Shown: positions 25,340 to 37,000 of the stretch, one piece after another | How positions within the stretch are numbered: position 1 is the stretch's first letter | How the letters are laid out: the number at the start of each line of letters is the position of its first letter | Source: Cucumis sativus | Taxonomy: Eukaryota > Streptophyta > Magnoliopsida > Cucurbitales > Cucurbitaceae | Direction: 5' to 3' | DNA: 64,000 nucleotides | Assembly: GCF_000004075.3 (NCBI RefSeq) | Contig: NC_026660.2 | Span: 1,612,001 to 1,676,000, forward strand | Made by a program: the position numbers and the translations under genes | The notes under the pieces: generated by a model | Database searches by the model: none | Seen by the model: only the letters and a program-made list of their open reading frames with translations | What the model was told of the DNA's origin: nothing

Positions 25340-27071
25340 TAATTAAATCTTCCCGTGTTAGAACTTTTATCCTTTCATCGAGGATATAACATGTCCAAGA
25401 AACACTACTTTGGTTCAGCCAAAATTCGCACTTACTGAATTTCGTAAATAACTTTTCCACTCCGCTCGATTGTTGCACCTTGCAAACAATGGAAGGTGTG
25501 CCGCCTAGACACTCAACACATTTTTCCCTCGAAATGACACATGAAACATCTAGTAAGTGGAGCGACTTAGTAATTTAAAATTTACATGCAGAAGATGACT
25601 TCGAAGAAAGGAGAACCCTCAATAATTAGTAGTTATTATAGTACATTTGACCATGGGTATAGAAGTCCCTTCAAAAGGAATAAAATACAGACTGACTTGA
25701 CTTAGTCACCTAAGCCCCTACATGTTATACGAAAAGACAATGACTACTACCAAGATGATGCAATTTCAAGGCACAAAAGGCGATCACGACTGCAAGTTCA
25801 ATGCTAGATGTCCTTCGCTACCTGAGGGTAAAACAAAAGTTCAAAAGTTTGGATGAAAATGCATAGTGAGTGGGGTCTTTTATTATTTAACAAGTCAAAG
25901 TGTCGTGCAACCTCATAATTTAGCATAAGAAAACTAGCCATTTCAAAGATTAACTTCTCATTTCGAAATTCTCCACACAACATGCCTTAAGCATACTAAA
26001 TATTCATCTTATAAAATCATTATATACATTTGGTTTAAACATTTGTACCATTTTTCCTTGACTCAAGTGTTCACCATACTTTTTTGCCCAATTGCGGTCA
26101 TGCAGAGTAAACTCAACACATATAATGATTTTCATATATTTCACTGTGCATTACGCGCCTTCCAATGCTAGATCACACAGTAGGCAAATGACATCTCATA
26201 CCAGATCACACAACATAAATAAGACATTCTATTCCAGATCACACAGTAGAAATAAAACATCTTACCCCAGATCACATAACAAGGATAAGGCATCATCAAG
26301 GTAACAAAACATAATATTAAATCTCAACATTTAAACAGTATCCAGAACGTTAAACCACATTATTCCAACATAAAGTCATTCAAAGGGCATATTATTACAC
26401 AATTTCTTTTTATTGGTGAACTTGCTCACGACGATGTTGGAAAAACATGTGAAAATTTTCACATAGTTCATAAACTCGGAAGAAGCTAGTAAAGCATTAA
26501 ATAAGAATTGGAAACTCCTCCATAAATTCAAAAACTTTTAGTAAGAAAATTACTCACTGTTACGGTCAACTTGTTTAGCTCCTCCGACCAAGGTTCCTTT
26601 TTTGGGTTTTGGAATCCTAATCGAAATGAACTTGTCCCTCTACCTCAAAACCTTAACAACTTTCAATTTCTCTCTTAACAAGATGAGGGTAAGGAGTATT
26701 TTCAGATGACTCATACTCTCTATTTATAGATCTTTCAAGGTGAGTCTTTTTACACATAAATGATTTCTCTAAATGACGGCGGAAAGTGGCTCAATCCAGG
26801 AATGCTATGTGCCTTTGTCACTCCTTATCTTTAACTTAGTTTGGGCAGTCAAGTTCCATCAATCATCGACCTACTATCTTTTGCATCACATCATCGTCCC
26901 TAAGTGAAGTAGACTGACTTTACTCATCCAATCGCCGCACCCTCTTTTTGTGTCAGGATTCTTATCGTGATTTAGTCATAACTGACATTTTCACGAACAT
27001 AAAATTTCTTCGTGTATCATTCTTATCGCAAGGCTTTCATCGGGTTGTCTATATACGATTAGGGTCTTACA
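25340..27071 (-). mobile_element. Candidate solo LTR or LTR fragment
   Basis: Read on the minus strand, this block would begin TGTAAGACCCTAATCG at 27071, a start typical of plant Ty3-type long terminal repeats. It is less AT-rich than its surroundings, especially 26560-27060. It has no reading frame for gag or pol and includes the 33-base minisatellite at 26159-26292. I could not place the other end or find a convincing 5-base target duplication, so both the class and the left limit are uncertain. Confidence 0.35.
26159..26292. repeat. Minisatellite, 33-base period, four copies
   Basis: The word AGATCACA starts at 26170, 26203, 26236 and 26269, exactly 33 bases apart, followed each time by a diverged AAC/AGTA...AAATAA-ACAT segment. 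Because 33 is a multiple of three, the plus-strand frame stays open and would read an 11-residue repeat of the type RSHSRNKTSYP. The regular frame follows from the period and is not by itself evidence for a gene; the ATG-initiated frame is only 70 codons. Confidence 0.85.
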
Positions 27072-27096
27072 ATAATACGTTACAGATATATATATA

Positions 27097-27330
27097 ACAT
27101 AAAAAGTAGGTGTAAATAATCATACCAAGTCACCAAAACAATGCTCAAATGTGAAATAGCATGAAAAAAATGGTCTTGCTTGCCTGGAAGATACTGATAA
27201 AAGAAAGAAAAAGGAGAAGAAAAAAAGGGAGAGAGAAACACAGTTCAGAAATTTAATTAATTCAATCATATTGTAGTTACAAGTTATCAATTACATATAA
27301 AGATTAGATAAGGATTATATTGACAGCCTA
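27097..27330 (-). pseudogene. Fragment of PIGS (exons 12 to 11)
   Basis: This segment matches 15343-15585 in the same orientation. Shared words include AATAATCATACC at the exon 12 donor side, TGCTCAAATG, CTTGCTTGCCTGGAAGATAC across the exon 12 acceptor, CAGTTCAGAA-TTTAATTAA in the intron, and AGGATTATATTGACAGCC against AGGATCATACTGGCTGCT at the end of exon 11. Exon 12 has lost a large internal piece (about 45 bases between the AAATAGC and TCTTGCTTGCC words), so it is dead. No other PIGS exon is nearby. It lies about 740 bases from the 3' end of intact SHPRH. Confidence 0.8.
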
Positions 27331-28073
27331 GTAATAATTAGATGCATGATGTACCTTCTATTTATTCCTCATCTCTCCACTACACGAAAATAAAATTACA
27401 ACTTATTTTTTTAAAAGTAACTTTTAATTTTACAATTTATTTTTTTAAAAGTAAATTTTAATTTTATTTTTAGGTGGTAGATGGTAGAAAGATGAGAAAA
27501 TACATAGATGAGTACATCATGGATGCACAAATTTTTTACCTATTTTTTATTTGATCCATATCTTGACATAAGATGTTTGATAGAGAAACAATTGAAATGA
27601 AATTCCCTAGAAATATTGATACGGAGATCAACTAAAACAAGACGATAATAAAAAAAAAATTGTTAAATAACTTAAGTATAGTTTGATAACCAATTCGTTT
27701 TTTTTATTATTATTATTTGATTAAATCTCTTGTTTTGATATCTACTTCTTGCCCATGTTTAAAAAAAGCAAGTCAAGACCTGAAAACTAAAAAACCTTAT
27801 CTTTGTTTTTTAAAATTAACCAAGATGAAAGGGTTACCAAATAAAATGTTAGTAAATAATTTTAAACATTAACATACTGACTTTTTAACTTAACGTTCAA
27901 CCTAACAAAGACTCTATATGCATGATTTTTGTAATAGTTTAGAAATAGAAAAGCATGTTAAGGGAAATAGGGTGATGCCACTAATGGGGCCAATAAACAA
28001 ACTTTATTCACTTTCCTCGAATAGAAACGAATATTCTGAAACTAAATAATTTATAATCTAAGAATAAATCATC
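27331..28073. other. Spacer and SHPRH 3' flank
   Basis: AT-rich spacer. A TTTTTTTAAAAGTAA-TTTTAATTTTA unit is repeated near 27400-27465. From about 27970 the sequence is the 3' flank of SHPRH, shared with the broken copy at 12496. Confidence 0.5.
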
Positions 28074-31000
28074 CTATGTGGTGTGCTCTCTGAGTCTTCT
28101 CTCAGCTGCTATAGTAGCAGCCATAGAAGGAGCCAACTGCCTTAGCGTTTCACTTCCCTTGTCATCATTTTCCCCCAATGGTGATGCTTTGGATGCAAAC
28201 AGAGACTCAACTTCTTTAAGCGTCAAAAAGGGCTGATCTTGATTCTTTGCATTTCCAGTGATGAAAGAAGAGCTCTCTCTGCTTCTGTTTAGCTTGTATA
28301 TGCTCTCTTCCACTGTATCTTTAACCTATAATAACCCCAAAAAGTGTTAAATCTGATGAACCGGTGTTTGTTGAGTGATGAAGGATTGATATATGCATAA
28401 TATTATACATGCAGGTGTTTGTTGAGTGTTGTTAAATCTATGGTCTGGTGAAATCTCTAAAATGACTGTAAAAGAGGAAATTGTACATACTATGAATCGG
28501 TGTACGAACGTCTTATTTTCTTGTCCAATTCGGTGTACCCTGCTAATTGCTTGCGCTTCTGCAGCTGGATTGAGAAGTGGTTCCACGAGGACAACATGTT
28601 GAGCTTCCAGAAGGTTTAGGCCATTAGCTCCATGTTGAATCAAGAGCAATAGAACCTGAGCAGATCTTAATTCTGGCAAGTCTGTCGATAGTCGTTTCTT
28701 TTTATTTTCTTTTGCATTGATCTTCTGTCCTCTAAATTCACTAATGGCTGTTTGAGATTTTCTGCATTTGCAAAGCCCAATCATCAATATTATTACGTAT
28801 AATGTGCAAGAGCAGAAAACGTAGCTACACTGCCAGGTCTGGAATTTGAGTAATTCAAATTATCATCTCACCTGCCTCCTTTCATCCTGATAAAGGTAAT
28901 GTTGTTGGCAACAAATGCATAATGTAAAACGTCAAGAACATCATTCCAACTTGAGAAAACTAGAACTTTCGCTTCAGAATCTGTATACTTGATCCATAAG
29001 ATTCGTCTTACAACCGCTTCAATCTACAAAAGGTTTTAGATAGCAAGTATTACTTATAATGACAAAACAATTGGAGCAATGATACAAAAACTAACATGAT
29101 GAAATTTCCTCTCCATGTTTTTTGATGGACAACACTTATAATACAACTAAATTAACCCGTCAAACTAACGATCATGAGGCATGCATTGGAAATAATGTCC
29201 TCATATCATATATCCCACAAGCCATCTGTACTAAACTAATATCTAGGAAACATGTTAAGGCTCTCTTACCCTCAGGTTTTCCATTTTTTTTCCCACACCA
29301 CCCTAGAACTTGGACATAAGCTACAAAGGAGGCCTTCGTTTACAACCAGTACAAGAATGGAAAATCAAGCATGCTGAACCCGAAATTTTGCAAATCCAAC
29401 TAATCACGTCTATATTCAATTAACTTTTAACAACCTAACTCAAGAAGTGATGCATAAAACTGGAGCTGATGAACGAGTTTATGCAATAAACAAATAGTGC
29501 CGATGAAGGATGGAAACATTTGAGGAAAACATGCAAGCAATGGAAATAAACAAAACAAGAACCCAATTGACTCAATAACATGCACTGGAATAGACATCAA
29601 AACATTTGAGGAAAACATGCAAGCAATGCAAATAAACAAAACAAGAACCCAATTGACTCAATAACATGCACTGGAATAGACATCGCCGCATACTATGGGT
29701 GTTAGGTAGGGCTGCAAACCTTTGTTCCATAGGAACCTTGAACTGTAATGGACATTTCATGCTCTCTAGAAGTTTCGAGCGAAGTTGAAGGATCCAGTGT
29801 TTCATTTTTACTATCATCAGCATAAGCAATATTCCCAAAATCTGTGTGTTGGCGACAGGTTGGGCACATCACCCATTTAGTTTGAATTTTACTACCATGC
29901 AGTGTTTTTTCAGTCATTGCAAACAAACCTGCGGGAAACAAATGCCATTAGAATTTACATTACAGAATGTTATGAACATTTAGAAAATGTATGAAACCGT
30001 CGATGACAGGTTTAGGAAGTAAGACTCAAAAGGGAACAAGGTCCATAGAGGAACAGATAAGATAAGATTTCATCCTCCTTGCCTTTCTGAAGGATTTTCC
30101 TGGCACAATAACGTTGAGCCTGGTATGAATTTTGAGTCTTTGAAGAGTTCTTTAAATCAATAAAAATATATTTTTTTAAATTCCATGGTGTTTGGATACA
30201 CAAGTCAAAAATGATCTGGAAACTTGTTAAAAGATTAAGACAAGTTTTAGGGTGCATATAAAGCAAGTGTTTCTCATAAACTGACACTCTCCTGAGTCAT
30301 CTCCAACTCACTCAAAGCATAAGTAATCAGCTGGATCATACTTTTATCCAGTGCAAGAAAACATGAAAGTTGTACAGAATTTGAGACTGCAATGATGCCA
30401 TTATCACGAACTAAAACATCAATAGATTGTCTTCTATTATGTGCAGGAGACTCACATTTACAGCATGTAATATGTCCACATTGAAAAACCATCTTTTGAT
30501 TGTTTAGTTTTTCTTGGCAAACAGGGCATGATTCCTCATCAGCTTTCGATGTGTTCTCATTCTTTTGTTCCGTAGCTGTTGACGTGATAGCCGGTTCTTG
30601 AGTTAAAGCTAGATCACTGGAACTATCTAATGGTATAGTCTGTTTAGATTGCACCAAACCCTGTAAATAATAAAGGTTGTGAGTGACAATGTAAAATGGC
30701 ATACATACTACCAGTAGAAAGACAATGAAACGAGGGGGAAGAACTGTATGAGAAGCCAACGTAGGGTATGCTCATAACTATTTTAACAAATCTGGAAACT
30801 TTTTAACCTTCAAATAACGAAGTTTTCCTTTTACACGTGATAACATAGCCAAGGACATGAACTTATCGCTAGAATACTGGACACTAGCTGCAGGTAGCTC
30901 GTGCTCACTAATAGTAAAAGCTGAGCTGTCATCATCATCGTCCCCCCTTAAGCTTAATCTCGTGGTTGCCATCTTAATTTCGTCATGAGCATTCAAAACT

Positions 31001-34000
31001 TGAGCTTGTGCAATGGCCAAGGACCTTGCATGTCCATACTCCTTTCGCATGTGCTAAACAAATTGAATGATAAGTCCAGTTAATAAATTATATTGCATGT
31101 ATAAGATTTGAACATTTATTCAAAGTCGCCTAAATAATAGAATTATAGTTCACTTTTATATCACAATACCCAGTCTAATAAATTAAATAGGGCTCCAACA
31201 TATATAATTGATAATGCAAATTATTTCCACCAATAGCTTACAAAGTAGTGTCAAGGAATCAGTCATCAGCAAACGAGGACATTTAAAGGGCAGTTTTCTC
31301 ATAAAAATAGATATGGCCACATAATACCTCCAGAAGGTGTAGCTGCTTGTTGGCTGCTGCTATACTTTCTTTTCCTAGTTGCGTCTTACAGAAGTTCTTG
31401 ATAACACCAAGAACAACCTCCAATTCGGAAGGATGCTTAGACACCTAAAAGTCAGAACAACAAAGTCAAAATTTGGAATAAGGTTTGTTGCAAGACAACA
31501 TGATTATTAATAAAAAAGGAAAAGAAGATCTACATTATACCATATATATATATATGCAAAATGGGCTATGAGATGAGAATCTTTAATCTTCATTTCACCC
31601 TTATTATCTTTTAGTAATTCCTGTTTTGTACTTCGTCACAAACTCACGACTCTTTGGGTCAGGGAGGTTACACATAAAATGATGTATTCTTTTTGTGTAT
31701 AGTTTGACCTAGATTAAAACATCACGATCTAATGATGAATATATGTTTGAACAAACAATCAAGTCCTTTACCTTAATACAACTCTTTTGTGCATGGGTGT
31801 GATTTGGACCATAAATTTGAAACATCAAATCTATTAGTGGAGATATGTTTAAACAAACAATCTCATCCTTTGATCCATTATAATTATTCCGGTTGAAATG
31901 GTTACACAATAAGGTGGTGTATCATCTCATGTATGGATATGTTGAACCATAGATATGAAACATCATAACGTGGACATATGTTTAATTTTTTAAAAAAAGG
32001 AAACTGATCTCTTTATTGAATATATAAATAATAATAAAGAGACAAAGCTCGATGTACATGAGGGATATACAAAGAGCAATAAACCTAAGGATCAGTAGGC
32101 GCACAGGGACATTTCAACTAGGTTGATATCCCCCAGCGCCCTCATCATGCCTAGTCATTGAACTGTTTACTTGGAGAGCATCATGAAGAGGCATCCAGCC
32201 GTGCCAACTCATGTCTGTTCTGTCAAGAGGAAGATTTATGGTGGAAGACCCGTTGGTTTCTCTCGAACCAAATTTCTGCCAAGATTGCCTTGACAGCACT
32301 GCACCAGATCAAGGATGCAATTTCCCCCATAATTGGACCAATTGGAAGCTGTCTAACGTTATTCTTGCAAACATTATCAAGGGACCAGTTGTGATTAAAG
32401 ATGAGAAAGAGTTTATTCCAACACTTGTTGGCGTAAATGCATTCAAAGAAAATATGTTGTAGGTCCTGGTCAGATCTAAGACAAAATGGACAAATATGTG
32501 GCGAAATATAATGGGTGGGAAGTTTCTTTTGCATAACTGAAGCACAGTTTAGACTCCCGAACAGCAAGACCCATATGGTTATATTCACTCTCCTCAAACT
32601 TTTAGATTTCCAAAGGCATTTTTCCAGCTTTGGGTCATAAGGGGAGGCAGAAGCAAGGTGTCTTGATAATGACTTTATTGAAAAAACTCCACGAGACCAG
32701 CTTCTTTTATCATCTAAATTTGATAACCTTGTCCTATCCAATAAATCAATGAGAAGTTGAAAATCAGAGATTTCCTCCTCTTTTAACAATCTTCTAAAAT
32801 TAATAAACCAGGATAAGGTGGAAGAATCCCAGTAATCAGAAGCTGAACCCTTAGGGAGAAGAGCTATTCTGTACAGCCTCAGAAATTTGGTGTCCAAAGC
32901 AATTCTGTCCAGCCATAGGTCCAATCAAAACAAGGTTTTGTCCCGCTTTCCAACTTTAAATCTGCCAAGGCTTCAACTTTATGCCACTGCCTAGAGATAT
33001 TTATCCAGAGGCTTCTTAAACTGGAGGTCTCATTGCCGCTTGTGTGCCATTGGAATGTGCTACTGCAATGGATATTACAAACCACCTTACACCAAGGAGA
33101 ATTCTGATCTACAATGAATTTCCACCCCCACTCGCAAGGAGAGCCATATTTCTAATTTTCAGTTTGTCCAGGCCGAGACCCCCTTCTTCTTGGGCTTTAG
33201 ATACTAAGTCCCATTTTAACAAGATGGTTCAATTTGCTGCCATTGTTTCCTTCCCAAAAGAAGTTCCTCAATAGTTCTTTCAATGAACTTTAGTTACTTT
33301 TTCTGGCATTAGGAAAGTGGACATGCAGTAAGTAGGAAGATTGGAGAGTACAGAAGAGCAAAGAGTAAGTCTACCTCCTCAAGTTAGATTAAAACGCTTC
33401 CATTTGTACAGCTTCGTCTGAACTTTGTCCAAGACAGGCTGCCAAAAGTGAATACTCTTTGGGTAGGAAGACCTAGGTACACTAAAGGAAGTTTTCTATT
33501 TTGCAATTCAACATGGATGCCGCAGAGGAGACCTTGCTGTCCTCTATATTAATACCACAAATTGCTGACTTTTCCCAATTGATCTTTTACCCGGAACCTC
33601 ACGAAAAGATTTCAAGCGTCTTTTTTAAGTTTCTAAGCATGTTATTAGAGAGAATTTCAATCCATAAATCACTGAAATTCTCTCTAATAACATCGTCACA
33701 TTTTCGAACCCATTGTTGTTGCAAGCTCTGGGTTTGGTTTCTGGAGGAGTAGAGGAATGGCTTATCAAGTTTTTTGGCTTCAGACTCTATTTTTTTATAT
33801 GTTGTGCAGGGAAGAAATTTGAGTTTGAAGCCTTACTTTATCTGAATAACTTAGGCCTAGGCAAATATACCGATTCAACTGATTTCCATGTGAACAAGAG
33901 GCTGGTTGAAGAGATGAGTGCCACAATCCATAATTGTGGTTTATTAAGAAACTTCTCAGCATTTGTAAGAAAGAGACCCATCCTTGTTTCTCACCCCCTA

Positions 34001-37000
34001 AATAGACGTGCACAAAGGATTGAAACCTTGAGGAACTTCAAGCAACGCATCTAACTATCCACCTGGAAGGAGCTCTGAACTTTGTGAGTCTTGTAGTACC
34101 ATCTGCATCTACTGTAAAATTGGTTCCTCATATTGGCCAAATCTGATATAACGGCAATAAACAATCTTAGTTTGGTTCTTTGAAACTTGTAGGATTCTTC
34201 GAAAATCAACATCTTCAATGTTGAAATGTCCCTTGTCGAACCAAATGCAGTAGAAGGACCAGACAATTTTACAGCTCTTCACTTCCATGTTGCCACTGGA
34301 AGGATGGACAGTCGGGGAGGGGAAAAGGAAGAGAGGAGTGAAAGAAGAGAGAGAGAGAACTTACCTTGATTACGTGGACATATATTTAAACAAACAATCA
34401 GATTATTTTCCATCCCTTTAAAACTTCATAAATTTTTTTTTTTATATTTCTCTTCAAATGGTTACAACTATACAAGTCAAACAATGTAAAACACTATTTC
34501 AATAAATAGAATTTTTTTTAACTTTTTTTAAAAACTAAAGTAAAACTACTAATTTCATGTGTATCATACCTGTTATGGTCTAGTGATTGAAATGGAGGGG
34601 AAACCACTGTTAAGTAATATTTAAAAAAAATATCAAGAAATCAAACTGCTCACAATTTCTATCACAAGATACTATAGATTATCCTATTATAAGCCACGTG
34701 TGACTGATATGAGGCACTCGTCATAAGAAAAAAGTAAAGCCAGAAGGAAAACTAACCATAACTTTTTCTCCAGCATCTCTTTTGTTAGGTTCTTCATGCC
34801 CAACTTTAGATGAACTTGAGTTCTTATTTTGCTGCAATAGACTCCAGTAGAAACGATTGAGTGCTGACTTCTTCTTTTGAGCTTCAACAGCCTCTTCAAC
34901 AGAAGTAACCATTCCTCCTTGTACTTTATTAAGCCGGAAAAGTCTTGCCTCATATTCCTAGAAAGAGAAGAGAGCCTATATTCGTAATGCAAGTCAAAGA
35001 GGAAGCATCAAGGTAATTGGACTAATCAGGAAGAACCTGAAATAGTTCATCTAGTTCACAAAGAACACAAGGTGGTCCATTACTGTCTGCCTGACAAATT
35101 CGACAGTACCTAACACGTTCAATATCTTCTTCTTTTGGACTTTTCATGGTCTGATCAATTTCTAAAAGTCGATCAAGCACCACTTTCCTAGAAGCCTCCA
35201 AAAGGTCCAAACCACTCTGAACATGATACTTCAAAGCACTAATGCTGCGGAAACTGTTGTCAAGCTAAAAGATCAGTTAATATTCATGCAATATACATGC
35301 CATAAAGCATGATTTGAGGAACTGAGAGGAAAAGAGTAATGATGTAATGAAGAGAGTTCGACACCACATACCGAGATCCAACTCTAGATTTTGAGTTGTT
35401 TAGGTTTCCAGATACAGCCTCTTCAATCTTTCTTATCAACTCATGAGAGAAGTCCTTATTCTGTTCAGCATGATGAACTGCTTCCAACCACCAAACGTCG
35501 TTAAAATTTTCCCTGTCCTTGAGTTCACTTCCAACCTTCATTTCATGTTGAACAAGTATGGCATATAAGTTAGTAGTGGTGAACTTTGCACCCCAACTAT
35601 CCATCATAAAGAAATAAACTACGATTTAAGCGTCCAAAGAATAAAGGGGGTCAATAAGCAACTGAATAGTAGAACATAGTAGTAACCATACCATCAATCT
35701 TTATTGTTAAAAGGATCTTACACAAGTTATATAGTGAATGACTATACACATTGTAACCACCTAGAGGAAGACAGCAGGATATAGAAACATACCTGCATGT
35801 AGGACTTTGTGAACTCTTGCTGGGCAATAGATAGCTTTGAGGAAAAAACAGCTAGATATTTCTGCCTCATAACCTCACATACTTTTCTTACAGATATTTC
35901 ATCAAAGTAACCACTTGACCGATGGGGCTCATAGTTTTCTTCCTTTTTGGCGTTTGTATCTTTTCCTTTCAGCTGAAGAGGATGGTCTATCATCTTCCCT
36001 GTATTATCTTCACTGCAAGTAGCATACAGGGTCTCACTAACTTTTTGTTTCTTCATGATATGAACATGATCATCATACTTTTCAGAGTCATCCATCCTGG
36101 ATGCCTTCACTTCGCAAGTTCTTGGACAAAGTTGATCTTTTAAAGGAGATTGTGACTGGTTCACCGCTAATGGAAGTATCTCAGCAAGATTGTGATGGAT
36201 GTGAATACTCAATAGAGGATCTAATCGAAAATCTTCATTGTTCTCCTCTGCGAATTCTAGAGCTTCTTTATATAGTGAGAAGGCTTCAGAAAATTTCTTC
36301 TCAATAATAGCTATTCCAGCAAGTGCATTTAAAGCAACAACTGACCTCCTCAGAGCTTCCTCTCCTTCTATCTTGGTCTTACTAACAAGGACCTGAAAAT
36401 AAGACCACTTAGACTAAAGTCTCACAACAGATTTCATGAAAGCTCACAGATCTTTACTTGAGGAATACCATCAATATTTCCTCCATTGTCATTGGGGATT
36501 GTTGCAATGAGCGGAGTCCCGAACTTCCTACTTGCGGGTGACAGCAAGCTTGGCGAAGTTTCAAAAGTGTGCTCAGCAGTTTTCCAGCATCGGCATGGGT
36601 GATAAGAAGATCGGATGGAATATCAGAAGTGACACAATCTGAAAGCAGTAAAACAATGTAAGTTATATTAACAGCAGCCTTCTCCCTTATAATGTCAATA
36701 TATATATATCAACAAAGAAATATGATTCTTGAATGTAAGTCACAATCAATCACTAACAACCTGGGACTTTCCTTTTGACAAAATCATCTTTCAAACCTTG
36801 AATAACTTCACGGGCATAACTCACACAAGTTTCATGCTGCCTCTGGTAAAAATGCTCTTCAATTGGTGAAAATTTTAGCCAAGTGACTTGCTCCTCCTGG
36901 GGAGGTAGCTGCAATTCATCTGTAACGTGTATTTTTAAAGAACGCCACATTATTTGCTTAAAGAATTTGTGTGTGAATTCCATAGCACCAGGATCCCTCC

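Noticed and set aside
26159..26292. CRISPR-like array
   Set aside because: Adjacent degenerate copies with no unique spacers, in a plant nuclear genome.
26092..26304. 70-codon frame with 11-residue repeats as a gene
   Set aside because: The repeat follows from a 33-base minisatellite in LTR-like DNA; no promoter, conserved start or domain.
32158..34054. Several plus-strand frames of 76-113 codons
   Set aside because: They are shadows of the minus-strand LINE, whose protein matches are on the other strand.
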